A DNA stretch of 19,319 nt from Deltaproteobacteria bacterium (GCA_004356685.1 SMWS01000108.1:1-19319); one strand, 5' to 3'; shown: positions 1 to 8,728, numbered from the stretch's first letter. Notes: generated by a model not told the origin, from the letters alone. Translations and numbers: made by a program.

Positions 1-104
1 AAACTATAATTTAAGTTATAATATAATAATATCTTTTTTTAGTTTAAATAACTAAATATAACGCAAATTACAGAAATGATTTACTAAATCACCCTGACAG
101 TCAG

Positions 105-1856
105 ATGATTTTAGAAGATACCAATAAAACTAAAGAGAATTTAATAAAAGAAATTGAAATACTCAAAAGCCGTGTTGCAGATCTGGAACAACTAAAGGTT
201 AATAATGAAAAAATCGAAAGTGAATTAATAAAAAGCGAAGAAAAGTATAGATCGCTCTTTGAAAACAGCCCATCTATGTATTTCACAGTAAATTGTAGTG
301 GCAACATAACCGATGTAAACGAATTTGGTTCTAAAGAGTTAGGATATTCTGCTGATGAACTCATCGGTACTCCAGTAATAAATATATTTCATAATGAAGA
401 TAGAAAAACTGTTTCTGAACAACTAGCCCTGTGTTTTGATAATCCGGGTAGTTTTTACGATTGGGAATTTAGAAAAATAAAAAAGAGTGGTGAAATAATA
501 TGGGTAAGAGAAACTGCTAGGTCTTTTCATTCGGCTGAAAGCGGATTGATAGTACTTATAGACTGCACAGACATAACTGTTTTAAAAGAAGCAGAAACGG
601 AGCTTAAGAAAACTGTGCATAAGCTGAAAATTAAAACCAAATATGAAGAATTAATTAATAGTATTTCTCAGGTTATACATAAATCAATAAATGTTAAAGA
701 CGTATTGGATAATACAGCTGAAGCAATTAACAACAGCATTGATGTAGTGGATAAGGTATCTATCTATTTAGTTGAAGACCGGGAGGCCTTAATAAAAGCA
801 CACAGCGGAGCTCCAAACTGGTATGTTGAAAAATTAGACTGCATTCCATTTGGCACTGGATGTACGTGGAATACAATTACATCTGGAAACCTTAACTACT
901 GCAGTGATACTGACAGTGACAATTTATTAGGCCCTGCTGGGATATTGCTTGGTATAAAGAGTTATGTTTCTATTCCAATTGAGTTTGACAATAATATAAT
1001 TGGGGTAATAAATGTAGCTTCTTTTAGAAAGAATAGTTTTAAAGAAGAAGATATTTCACTGCTCAGTTTGGTAGCCGGTCAGGTCTCAACGATGATGGAA
1101 AATATCAGACAGTCCGAAGAACTTCAACAAACTTATAATATATTGGAAGATCGAGTTAAAGGGAGAACCCTTGAACTTTTAAAATCAAATGCACTGCTGA
1201 GAGAAGAGATAGAAAAAAGGATTAGGGCAGAAATAGAAATTAAAAAATCTTTGCAGGAAAAAGAAGTTCTTTTAAAAGAGGTTCAACACAGGGTTAAAAA
1301 TAATCTTCAGGTCATTTCCAGCATGCTCGATCTTCAGACAGATTATGTAAAAGATAGCGGTGTGTTGAAATTGTTTGTTGAAGCTCAAAAAAGAGTAAAG
1401 TCTATGGCTTTAGTACACGAGCGGATGTATCAGTCAGAAGTACTGACGGACCTGGATTTCACTCAGTATATTGAAAACCTGGGTAATTATATATTTAAAA
1501 TTTATGGGGTTAATACAAAACGGATTTCTATGAAAATAGATATTAATGAAGCAAACATAGATTTTAACAGGGCAATACAATTGGGCTTGATCGTAAATGA
1601 GCTTATATCAAATTCACTTAAACATGCTTTCCCAGATGATTTAGAAGGACAGGTTAATGTAAGGCTTGATTCAGAAGATGAGTACTTCATTCTGACTACA
1701 TCTGACAATGGTGTAGGACTTCCAAAAAAATTCAGGCTTAGACAAACCAAGTCTTTAGGTTTACAATTAGTACAAGCTCTTACAAATCAGCTTAAGGGAT
1801 CGATTAAAATAGACAGGCGGAAGGGAACAAGGTTCAGAATAAAATTTCCCATTTAA
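105..1856 (+). CDS. PAS-GAF sensor histidine kinase (HisKA_2 type), soluble
   Basis: Cytoplasmic two-component sensor kinase of 583 residues; no membrane segment is visible. Domain order seen: N-terminal coiled coil (about 1-47), PAS (about 48-165), GAF (about 183-335), second coiled coil (about 336-385), HisKA_2 dimerisation domain with the phospho-accepting His395 in the motif QHRVKNNLQ, then a HATPase domain with N-box VNELISNS (Asn498), G1 box DNGVGLP and G2 SLGLQLV. By family knowledge it should autophosphorylate on His395 in response to a small molecule or redox/light signal sensed by PAS or GAF; the ligand cannot be read from sequence. The regulator at 1878 follows after 21 bases and is the obvious partner. 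The ATG at 105 has only a weak ribosome site, and the upstream in-frame codons give no better start. Confidence 0.93.
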   Translation: MILEDTNKTKENLIKEIEILKSRVADLEQLKVNNEKIESELIKSEEKYRSLFENSPSMYFTVNCSGNITDVNEFGSKELGYSADELIGTPVINIFHNEDRKTVSEQLALCFDNPGSFYDWEFRKIKKSGEIIWVRETARSFHSAESGLIVLIDCTDITVLKEAETELKKTVHKLKIKTKYEELINSISQVIHKSINVKDVLDNTAEAINNSIDVVDKVSIYLVEDREALIKAHSGAPNWYVEKLDCIPFGTGCTWNTITSGNLNYCSDTDSDNLLGPAGILLGIKSYVSIPIEFDNNIIGVINVASFRKNSFKEEDISLLSLVAGQVSTMMENIRQSEELQQTYNILEDRVKGRTLELLKSNALLREEIEKRIRAEIEIKKSLQEKEVLLKEVQHRVKNNLQVISSMLDLQTDYVKDSGVLKLFVEAQKRVKSMALVHERMYQSEVLTDLDFTQYIENLGNYIFKIYGVNTKRISMKIDINEANIDFNRAIQLGLIVNELISNSLKHAFPDDLEGQVNVRLDSEDEYFILTTSDNGVGLPKKFRLRQTKSLGLQLVQALTNQLKGSIKIDRRKGTRFRIKFPI

Positions 1857-1864
1857 CATTTTTT

Positions 1865-1869
1865 AGGAG
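1865..1869 (+). promoter_or_regulatory. Ribosome binding site of the response regulator
   Basis: AGGAG lies 8 bases before the ATG at 1878, inside the 21-base gap after the kinase stop. This fixes the regulator start and supports co-translation of the pair from one message. Confidence 0.8.
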
Positions 1870-1877
1870 TATATCTT

Positions 1878-3299
1878 ATGCAAAAAACAAGGGTAATGGT
1901 AGTAGAAGATGAAAGTATTGTGGCTAAAAATATTCAGACAAGGCTAAAACAGCTAGGTTATATAGTTCCAGTTACAGTATCGTCTGGAGAAGAAGCGCTT
2001 GAAAAAATAGAAAGTGTTAGACCCCATATTGTTTTAATGGATGTGGTTTTAGACGGGGAAATGGATGGGATACAAACAGCAGAAGTTATTTATAATAAAT
2101 ATAGAACGCCTGTCGTTTATCTAACAGCCTACGCAGATGATGAAACCTTAGAAAGAGCTAAAAGGAGCACTCCTTTTGGGTATATTGTAAAGCCATTTGA
2201 GGTAAAAGAGCTAAAATCAGTAATCGAAATTGCTCTAAATAGCTATAATAAGCTTTCTGAACTTAGGGAAACTAGTGAAAGGTTAGAAAGTTCATTTAAT
2301 ACCTTGGAAAGTTGTATATTGATTATAGATAATAAGGGAAAGATCACTTTTGCAAACAAACAGTCTGAAATGGCTCTTGGCTTGGACAAAGAGGCATTGT
2401 TTGCCAATGATCTTGATAAGATAGTCAAAATACCATATGAGAATTCTGTAGAAGATATCTACAGTAAAAATAACCATATGCATACTGAGCTCATTACCAT
2501 TAATAAACCAAATGTTCCAATATGTATAGACTCCAGTCCAATACACAATGATAAAGGCGCTTTTATAGGCTGCCTAATTAAATTTCAAATTGCCTCTGAA
2601 AACGGTGTGGTTGCCTGTACTAAAACTAATCAAGCTGGAAGCAATCGTCATACGGGCGCAGCAATATCTGTTGGTATTCTTGCCTCTCCCAGACTGGTAC
2701 TTGAGGGAATACGGAATATTGTTGAAAAACAAGATGGCTTTAACATTGTTTTTGAAGAAACAGAGGCTTCAAGCTTAATCGATCAGATTAAGAGAAATGA
2801 ACCAGATATCATCTGTATTGAAAACAATGTGCCGGATCTCGATTTAAATACCGCTTTAGAATATATAGAAAACAGTGGTTATTCATCTAAAGTAATCTTA
2901 CTTCTCAATAAATTTAATAACGCTTTTTTGATTAACACTCTAACCTCAGGTGTTAGGGGTTGTCTTACCAGCACTTCTGAATCCACTCAATTGGTAGAAG
3001 CTATAAGAACTGTGCATAATGGAAATATATGGCTTGAGATTGATACGTTAAACCAGATACTTCCCAAGATGGTAACCCAGACAAAGAAGAAGAAATATTC
3101 TTTGGGCAGCCACAATCTTACAAGAAGAGAAGAAGAAATTGCAAGGCTTATACTTAGAGGAAACAGCAACAAAAAAATAGCCAGCAAGCTCTACATTACT
3201 GAAAAAACCGTAAAGACACATCTAACTAAAATATTTAAAAAATTAGGAACAAATAACAGGCTTGAGCTAGCAGTCAAATTTAATACCGCGGCTCAGTAA
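1878..3299 (+). CDS. Response regulator: REC-PAS-pseudoREC-LuxR HTH
   Basis: DNA-binding regulator of 473 residues, partner of the upstream kinase. Residues 1-122 are a complete receiver: acidic pocket Glu10/Asp11, phospho-acceptor Asp55, Thr83 and Lys105. A PAS-like domain follows (about 130-238). Residues 262-400 read as a second, NarL-type receiver that has lost its chemistry: the acidic pair is replaced by ALA-SER, the acceptor position is Glu315 (motif IICIENNVP) and the conserved Lys is absent (RGCLTST). Residues about 412-470 are a LuxR/GerE helix-turn-helix (LTRREEEIARL, TEKTVKTHLTKIFKKLG). The first receiver probably receives phosphate from His395 of the kinase; the second may be a constitutively on-like or purely structural module. 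The C-terminal half looks like a complete NarL regulator fused behind a REC-PAS protein. Domain assignment is strong; target genes are unknown. Confidence 0.92.
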   Translation: MQKTRVMVVEDESIVAKNIQTRLKQLGYIVPVTVSSGEEALEKIESVRPHIVLMDVVLDGEMDGIQTAEVIYNKYRTPVVYLTAYADDETLERAKRSTPFGYIVKPFEVKELKSVIEIALNSYNKLSELRETSERLESSFNTLESCILIIDNKGKITFANKQSEMALGLDKEALFANDLDKIVKIPYENSVEDIYSKNNHMHTELITINKPNVPICIDSSPIHNDKGAFIGCLIKFQIASENGVVACTKTNQAGSNRHTGAAISVGILASPRLVLEGIRNIVEKQDGFNIVFEETEASSLIDQIKRNEPDIICIENNVPDLDLNTALEYIENSGYSSKVILLLNKFNNAFLINTLTSGVRGCLTSTSESTQLVEAIRTVHNGNIWLEIDTLNQILPKMVTQTKKKKYSLGSHNLTRREEEIARLILRGNSNKKIASKLYITEKTVKTHLTKIFKKLGTNNRLELAVKFNTAAQ

Positions 3300-3327
3300 A
3301 ACGCTAAAATCATAAATTTTTTGCGTT
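3300..3327. terminator. Weak AT-rich hairpin between convergent genes
   Basis: AACGC (3300-3304) pairs with GCGTT (3323-3327) and AAAAT (3306-3310) with ATTTT (3316-3320), leaving a 5-base loop and a small internal loop. It sits between the regulator stop and the converging SPOR gene stop. On the minus strand the stem is followed by a short T run. It may act as a bidirectional terminator, but GC in the stem is low, so strength is doubtful. Confidence 0.35.
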
Positions 3328-3355
3328 GTTTAGTTATTTAAGAATAATTATTAAA

Positions 3356-4045
3356 TCATACATTTAGAGCTGCGTATACGGATTTTATTAATTTGGGTTC
3401 TCTTTTAAGCAGTATGTCACCGTAAATCTTAGCCTGATCTTTAGTCTCAAACGTTCCTATTCTTAATCTAAACCATGTATCCTCACCGATAGTTACCTGT
3501 TTTAAAAAAGCGGGATAGCCTTTGGTTTTAAGTTTGTTCTGAAGTTTCTTTGCATCAGATTCGTTTTTGAAAGAGCCTATTTGAATTGTGTACTGACCGT
3601 CTGCAACTACCGGGGGAAGAGGAGTGTTCTTTGATAGCAATGATTTTTTCTCTTCTTTTAGAATTTCAGGTATTTCAATTTTGAGACTTACTTCTGACTC
3701 AGCATTCATGGCAATTTTCTTTTCATCGGCTGTTGGGTCGAATTTCATTGATTCTTCTGTAGCGGGTTCTTCGGTTTTTTGAGGGTCATCAGTCTTAGTC
3801 TCGTTTAATATATCCTGAAGCTCCTGTTGCGATATATCACCGGTGCTTATTTCATTTTCATCTTCTTTAATATCTAAAGCGCTGGTTACTTCATTTTTGG
3901 GAAGCTTCTTTGCAATTTGAATTTCAGAATCACCCAGACCCTTTCCTACTATTACTCCAAGCGCAAATACTAAAATAAATAAAATTAAAAAACCTAGAAA
4001 TAAAAAAATTATTTGACGATTTGTCGGGCTTTTTGTTTCACTCAT
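3356..4045 (-). CDS. SPOR-domain membrane protein
   Basis: Bitopic inner-membrane protein of 229 residues. A short cytoplasmic N-terminus is followed by one transmembrane helix (about 10-31), an acidic, low-complexity periplasmic linker rich in Glu, Lys and Thr (about 40-140), and a C-terminal SPOR domain (about 148-228: YTIQIGSFKNESDAKKLQ, then WFRLRIGTFETKDQA). SPOR domains bind denuded glycan strands of septal peptidoglycan, so a role in division or envelope maintenance is likely, as for the FtsN/DedD class; I do not claim orthology. It starts 2 bases after the argS stop, with a GAGAGG ribosome site inside the argS end, so the two genes are translationally coupled. Last gene of the minus-strand operon. 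Confidence 0.88.
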   Translation of the reverse strand: MSETKSPTNRQIIFLFLGFLILFILVFALGVIVGKGLGDSEIQIAKKLPKNEVTSALDIKEDENEISTGDISQQELQDILNETKTDDPQKTEEPATEESMKFDPTADEKKIAMNAESEVSLKIEIPEILKEEKKSLLSKNTPLPPVVADGQYTIQIGSFKNESDAKKLQNKLKTKGYPAFLKQVTIGEDTWFRLRIGTFETKDQAKIYGDILLKREPKLIKSVYAALNV

Positions 4046-4047
4046 AT

Positions 4048-5718
4048 TTACATCCTCTCGGGCGCTGATACGCCTAGTATTTTTAATCCGTTATGTATAA
4101 CGGTTTTTACACATTTTATGAGATAAAGTCTCATGCTGCTTGTTTTATCATCATCTCCAATTATTTTATATTTATTATAATATACATGGAACTGAGATGC
4201 TAATTCTTGCAGGTAAAAAGTTATTTTGTGTGGGGTCAGGGTATTAGCGCTATCTTTAATAACCTCTGGAAAATTAAGAAGTGTTTTGGCAATTTCTATT
4301 TCCTCTGCTTTATCCAATAGACCTAAATATTCATTTGATTCTTTTATATTAGCCTGCCCGGCTTTTTCAAATATGCTGTTTATTCTGGCATGTGCATATT
4401 GAACATAATAGACAGGGTTTTCACTTGACTGTTTTTTTGCAAGTTCAAGGTCAAAGTCCAGGTGACTGTCCGAACTTCTCATAAGCATAAAAAATCTAAG
4501 AACATCTGAACCTACATCTTCTAAAACTTCTCTCATAGTCACATATTCACCGGATCTTTTAGACATGGAAACCTCTTTTCCATTACTCACCAACCTTACA
4601 AACTGGATTAAAAGAACTTGTAGAATTGACTGATCATAACCAAGTGCCTTAATTGCCGATTTGAGTCTGCCGATATGACTATGATGATCTGCACCCCAGA
4701 TATTTATTAATTTATCGAATCCTCTTTCGATTTTTTCATTATGATATGCAATATCGGCTATTAAATAAGTTGGTGTGCCATCACTTTTAATAAGTACCCA
4801 ATCCTGAGTGTCTCCAAATTCTGTGGCTTTAAACCATAGAGCATTATCTTTTTTTTCTAATGCATTATTTTTTTCGAGCCGTTTTTTTATTGGATCAATT
4901 CTGTTTTTTTCTTTTTTACCGTGAAGTCCTTCTTTTTCACTAAACCATTTATCAAAATATATGCCCGCTTTGCTCAAGTCATCCTTAATATCTACTAAAA
5001 GTCTGTCTTTTGCATAGTTTTTGCAAAAATCCAGGGACTCTTGCTCTGTTTCATTCTTTATTAATTCATCCCCAATTTGATTATTTATTTCATTTGCTAT
5101 ATCAGCAATATAGCTTCCCTTGTAGCCATCTTCTGGAATTTCAATATCTGCCCCAAAGATTTGCTGATATTTTCTATAAACTGAAACTCCAAGCATTTCT
5201 ATCTGTCTTCCTGTATCATTAATATAGAATTCGGTGGTTACGTCATAACCGCAGGCCTTTAAAATATTGGATACGCCGTCACCAACGACGGCATTTCTAG
5301 CATGTCCCAGGTGTAGATAACCTGTGGGGTTGGCGCTTACAAATTCGACAATAACTTTTTGCCCTTGACCCAGATCGGTTTGTCCAAAGCAATCCCCCTG
5401 TTTTTCAATTTCCTCTAATTCAGACATTAGTGAGATTTCATCTATAAAAAAATTTAAAAACCCCGGCCCCGCTATTTCTATTTTTTTAAAGAGCACAGGA
5501 TGTGAAGTGCTCAATTTATCTGATATATGCTCTGCTATATCTCTTGGTTTTTTCTTAAGCACTTTTGTCAGAACCATTGCTATGTTTGAAGAATAATCTC
5601 CAAACTCCCTTTTTTTGGGGATTGAAATTTCAATATCTAATATTGGGAAATCATCTTTATTAGAGAAAAAAAGATCTTCTACACTATCTCTTACTATATT
5701 TTTTAATGATTCTTTCAT
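4048..5718 (-). CDS. argS: Arginyl-tRNA synthetase
   Basis: Class I aminoacyl-tRNA synthetase, 556 residues, a normal length for bacterial ArgS. Seen: N-terminal Add1-type tRNA D-loop recognition domain (about 1-110), the HIGH-type motif HLGH at 136-139 preceded by FVSANPTGYL, the KMSKS-type motif MSKRS at 385-389, and a C-terminal DALR anticodon-binding helical domain (PVYYVQYAHARI onwards). It charges tRNA-Arg with arginine using ATP in the cytoplasm. The gene lies in an operon between a histidine-phosphatase gene (42 bases upstream) and the SPOR gene (2 bases downstream). The ATG at 5718 has no strong Shine-Dalgarno sequence, so translation may be modest or partly coupled. No key residue appears missing. 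Confidence 0.97.
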   Translation of the reverse strand: MKESLKNIVRDSVEDLFFSNKDDFPILDIEISIPKKREFGDYSSNIAMVLTKVLKKKPRDIAEHISDKLSTSHPVLFKKIEIAGPGFLNFFIDEISLMSELEEIEKQGDCFGQTDLGQGQKVIVEFVSANPTGYLHLGHARNAVVGDGVSNILKACGYDVTTEFYINDTGRQIEMLGVSVYRKYQQIFGADIEIPEDGYKGSYIADIANEINNQIGDELIKNETEQESLDFCKNYAKDRLLVDIKDDLSKAGIYFDKWFSEKEGLHGKKEKNRIDPIKKRLEKNNALEKKDNALWFKATEFGDTQDWVLIKSDGTPTYLIADIAYHNEKIERGFDKLINIWGADHHSHIGRLKSAIKALGYDQSILQVLLIQFVRLVSNGKEVSMSKRSGEYVTMREVLEDVGSDVLRFFMLMRSSDSHLDFDLELAKKQSSENPVYYVQYAHARINSIFEKAGQANIKESNEYLGLLDKAEEIEIAKTLLNFPEVIKDSANTLTPHKITFYLQELASQFHVYYNKYKIIGDDDKTSSMRLYLIKCVKTVIHNGLKILGVSAPERM

Positions 5719-5760
5719 AAGTTTTAGAAATCTTATTAGAAGGTTTCAGTCTTTTTTTGA

Positions 5761-6372
5761 TTAATTTATGTTGCTCAGGTGGTCTGTGTCATTAAGAAGT
5801 TCTACAATATAACTGTCATTTTTAAATTTAATTATATGTTTGGATGTTTCTTTTATCTTATATTTATAGAAATCTTTTAAACTTTCACCCTGAAACTTAC
5901 AGAGAAGAGTGATAATAGTAAAGTTATGACTTACAATCAAAACATTTTTGCAGCAGTGATTAACATATATATTCCTAAGAGCATTATATGCCCTATCCTG
6001 TACTTCTTGCAGGGTTTCTCCATTTGGTATTCTAAAGTTTGCAGGATCTGCCCTCCAGGATTGTAGGAGTTCTGTATGAGTTTGCTTTATTCTTTCAAAA
6101 GGCTGTCCCTCGAAATCTCCCTGATCCATTTCCCTGAAACCGTCTTCTACTTTTACACTAAGGTCATGATCTTCTGCAATAACGCTGGCAGTTTCATAGG
6201 CTCTTTTGAGGTTGCTTGAATATATAAAGTCAATAGGGGAGTCTTTTAGTGATTCTGCAAGACAAGAGGCCTGTATTTTCCCAAATTCGCTTAAGTTAAT
6301 ATCTGAAATTCCCTGGCAAAGTCCAAGCTTATTCCACTCAGTTTCGCCATGTCTAATAAGTATCAGATTCAT
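5761..6372 (-). CDS. Histidine phosphatase (phosphoglycerate mutase-like)
   Basis: Branch-1 histidine-phosphatase superfamily, 203 residues. Visible catalytic set: RHG at 7-9 (His8 is the phosphorylated nucleophile), Arg57 in LKRAYETA, Glu81 in FREMDQGDFEG, and His149 in IVSHN; PNGET at 116-120 is typical of the CobC/GpmB/fructose-2,6-bisphosphatase side of the family. The substrate cannot be set from sequence: broad phosphatase, alpha-ribazole-phosphatase or metabolite repair are all possible, and a true glycolytic cofactor-dependent mutase is less likely at this length. It follows the tolA-like gene by 30 bases and precedes argS by 42, so it is co-transcribed with the Tol genes. The ribosome site at its ATG is weak. 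Confidence 0.88.
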   Translation of the reverse strand: MNLILIRHGETEWNKLGLCQGISDINLSEFGKIQASCLAESLKDSPIDFIYSSNLKRAYETASVIAEDHDLSVKVEDGFREMDQGDFEGQPFERIKQTHTELLQSWRADPANFRIPNGETLQEVQDRAYNALRNIYVNHCCKNVLIVSHNFTIITLLCKFQGESLKDFYKYKIKETSKHIIKFKNDSYIVELLNDTDHLSNIN

Positions 6373-6402
6373 TTATATATGAGTAATAATAATATTATGA
6401 AA

Positions 6403-7302
6403 CTAGTATGAAGAGTTGTTGCTAAAAGATACTTCCACGCCTTCTGTTATTGCTTCATGTAAAATTTGTGGAGGAGGAGCATTTAGAGGAGAAGCTTTTC
6501 TAAGCGCTCGCTTGCAAAATTCATCAAAAGCGCTATTTCCAGAGCTTTTTTCAATTCTAATATCAAATACTTTTCCATATTCATCTATTCTGAAAAATAC
6601 TTTACTCTCAAGACTTCCGTCGGTGGGAATATTAGGTGGAATATTCCAGTTGGCAGCGATTTCGGATCTTATCATTTCTACAAATCGATTGGCTATTAAT
6701 GAATTTGTGCTCGCAGACAAGTTTCTGTCAGATCCGGCTATATCATAAGGATTTGAGTCGACTTTGGCAACTTGTATCTTACTAGATTCTTTTTTTAGAT
6801 TTGCCAGTACATCGCGTCTTGCCTTGTCGTTTCTTATCTTTTCCAGTATGTCCTGGGTTTCCTTTTCTAAATCCCTCGATTTTGCAACTGGTTTTGGTGT
6901 AGGTTTAGGTTTTGGCTTTTTATCTTGATTAAGATCTACCACATTTTTTTCAGGCGGCTTAGGCTTTGGCGGATCTTGCTTCTTTGGTGGTTTTTTAACT
7001 ACTTCAGGTTTTTTTATTTTCTCTGGTTCTTTTTTCTTTACAACCTCAGGTTTTTTTTCTACTTTAGGTTTTTCAACTTTTGGTTTAGATTGCTGTTTGA
7101 TTCCAGATGAACCTTTTGGTCCTGATCTGGTAGCTTTTTCTAAAGTCACAAGCCTTCCCGAAATAAATTGAGGTTTTCTTATTGAAGCGGGAGTACTAAA
7201 TCCCCAAAAAAGAATAGTGAGAATTAGAAACAGGTGCAGGCTGAGTGATAAAACGAATCCATAGAATATAGAAGATTTAGCTTTTTTCACTTTTCTTTTC
7301 AT
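6403..7302 (-). CDS. tolA: TolA/TonB-family periplasmic bridge protein
   Basis: Energy-transducing envelope protein of about 299 residues, partner of the TolQ/TolR motor encoded just upstream. One N-terminal membrane anchor (about 10-38) is followed by a long Lys/Pro/Glu-rich extended region (about 60-165, many KP and PEVVKK-like repeats) that can span the periplasm, and a C-terminal TonB/TolA fold (about 205-295) with RSEIAANWNIPP, GKVFDIRIEKSSGNSAFDE and ALRKASPLNAPPP. The APPP end is more like TolA of delta-proteobacteria than classical TonB, and context supports TolA; TonB remains possible. I use the ATG at 7302; a TTG directly before it (7305) would add one residue. The Lys/Pro-rich DNA gives spurious open frames on the other strand. 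Confidence 0.85.
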   Translation of the reverse strand: MKRKVKKAKSSIFYGFVLSLSLHLFLILTILFWGFSTPASIRKPQFISGRLVTLEKATRSGPKGSSGIKQQSKPKVEKPKVEKKPEVVKKKEPEKIKKPEVVKKPPKKQDPPKPKPPEKNVVDLNQDKKPKPKPTPKPVAKSRDLEKETQDILEKIRNDKARRDVLANLKKESSKIQVAKVDSNPYDIAGSDRNLSASTNSLIANRFVEMIRSEIAANWNIPPNIPTDGSLESKVFFRIDEYGKVFDIRIEKSSGNSAFDEFCKRALRKASPLNAPPPQILHEAITEGVEVSFSNNSSY

Positions 7303-7312
7303 CAAACTTAAA

Positions 7313-7741
7313 TTATTTATCTTCCAGAGGTTCTGTTATCAAACCAATCTTTTCAATTCCACCACTTCTAATCTTTGACATTACTTCCATTACTATGCCG
7401 TAAGCCACTTCTTTATCAGCTCTAAGATATATCTCTTGCTCACCTGGTTGTTTGCCGCTTTGTCTAACCAGAGTTTTAACCTTTGCTCCCAAATCTCTTA
7501 GTGTAAGTTGTTCTTTCTCTATATAAATTTTACCTTCTTTATTCACTGTAACAATTATATTTTTTTGTGATTTGGAGGATATGGGCTGTGACGATGCTTT
7601 TGGTAAATTAACATCAACCCCCTGATATAAAATAGGTGTCGTCACCATGAAAATTACCAGCAATACGAGCATCACATCTACAAAAGGAGTAACATTTATC
7701 TCTGAAACCAGACGATTGTTGTTATTAGAGCTAATTGCCAT
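7313..7741 (-). CDS. tolR: TolR/ExbD biopolymer transport protein
   Basis: Proton-channel subunit of the Tol/Exb motor, 142 residues. The single N-terminal transmembrane helix (about 19-40) carries the essential membrane Asp22 in the family signature INVTPFVDVMLVLLVIFMV; the remainder is the periplasmic peptidoglycan-facing domain (VNLPKASS, then IYLRADKEVAYGIVMEVM). It forms a complex with TolQ in the inner membrane and uses the proton gradient to move TolA/TonB. It begins 9 bases after the tolQ stop and ends 10 bases before the ATG of the tolA-like gene, so it is the middle gene of a tight triplet. TolR is preferred over ExbD because of the neighbouring tolA-like gene. Confidence 0.93.
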   Translation of the reverse strand: MAISSNNNNRLVSEINVTPFVDVMLVLLVIFMVTTPILYQGVDVNLPKASSQPISSKSQKNIIVTVNKEGKIYIEKEQLTLRDLGAKVKTLVRQSGKQPGEQEIYLRADKEVAYGIVMEVMSKIRSGGIEKIGLITEPLEDK

Positions 7742-7750
7742 AATTTATCT

Positions 7751-8521
7751 TTATAGTTTGGATATATACCTTTCGGCTACATTTAAAAATTCCGCTAAAA
7801 AATTGTCCATTTCTATTGAAATAACCCTTACTTTGCTAATAAAATAATTGTAAGCGACAACCGCAGGAATTGCTGCAGCAAGACCAACTGCTGTTGCGAT
7901 CAGTGCTTCTGCTATTCCTGGGGCTACAGCCTGTAAAGTAGACACATCCTGGCTGCTTGCAAGGCCTATGAAGGAATTCATGATTCCCCAAACAGTTCCA
8001 AACAGTCCAATGAATGGTGCGGTGCTTCCTGTAGTAGCAAGGAATGTGAGTGATCCTTCCAGTTTTGATATTTCAGATGACATTGTTTTTTTTATGACAC
8101 GGTCAATTATTACAATGTTATCGAGATCGGGAGATAAGTTGTCTGCTTGCATTGAATTACTATCCTGATTAATACCTTGAGTCTTTGAATTCTTAATTTT
8201 TAGCAGTTCTGTATATCCGGCTCTGAACATTTCTGCCACAGGACCGCCTATGTGTTTTGTTGAAGTAAACAAATTTCCAAAATTTCCACTTGTATGATAT
8301 AAATCCAGAAATTTTTCTGATTTGTTTCTGGCGCTCTTAATCATTAAGTACTTGGAAAAAACAATCATCCAAGAAATAAATGACATTAACAGTAATATAA
8401 CTAAAACAAACTTTACTACAGGACCCGCCGTATATATTAATGTTGATATGTTGACCTGCTGAGTAGGTACAGACTCTACAATTTGATTAAGAATATATAT
8501 CCAGCTTTCATAGTTTTGCAT
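7751..8521 (-). CDS. tolQ: TolQ/ExbB (MotA family) motor protein
   Basis: Inner-membrane stator of 256 residues, first gene of the tol operon. Three hydrophobic segments are visible: about 34-60, 160-187 (motif TAPFIGLFGTVWGIMNSF) and 203-228 (GIAEALIATAVGLAAAIPAVV), the last two being the conserved channel helices of the MotA/TolQ/ExbB family. The cytoplasmic loop contains an acidic/Asn-rich insertion (about 118-140). It works with TolR as a proton-driven motor for outer-membrane constriction during division. AAGGA lies 8 bases before the ATG at 8521, a good ribosome site. Its promoter must lie in the 244-base divergent spacer with the sirtuin-like gene, but I saw no convincing minus-strand -35/-10 pair. 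Confidence 0.92.
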   Translation of the reverse strand: MQNYESWIYILNQIVESVPTQQVNISTLIYTAGPVVKFVLVILLLMSFISWMIVFSKYLMIKSARNKSEKFLDLYHTSGNFGNLFTSTKHIGGPVAEMFRAGYTELLKIKNSKTQGINQDSNSMQADNLSPDLDNIVIIDRVIKKTMSSEISKLEGSLTFLATTGSTAPFIGLFGTVWGIMNSFIGLASSQDVSTLQAVAPGIAEALIATAVGLAAAIPAVVAYNYFISKVRVISIEMDNFLAEFLNVAERYISKL

Positions 8522-8728
8522 CAGCTAATCCTTATTGCTATATTACGAATGGTAAGACAAAAAGTTTAGGTTTTATAAATATTTACACACTTTATTTTAA
8601 AATCAATAAACATAAATAAATATTAAAATCCAATATAGCTTTATTTAAAAATAATAATTCTGAAGAGCAACTAATTTAAAAAATAATATACCAAAGAATC
8701 AGACGTTATTGTGAGATTTTCATATTGA

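Noticed and set aside
1..104. Several TATAAT-like hexamers before the kinase
   Set aside because: They lie in a run of almost pure A and T, with no matching -35, so they carry little information.
2590..2778. 62-residue plus-strand frame inside the regulator gene
   Set aside because: It overlaps the clearly coding pseudo-receiver region in another frame and shows no ribosome site or recognisable motif.
6925..7110. Plus-strand frame rich in Phe, Leu, Arg and Trp
   Set aside because: It is the antisense shadow of the Lys/Pro-rich region of the tolA-like gene, with no ribosome site and implausible composition.
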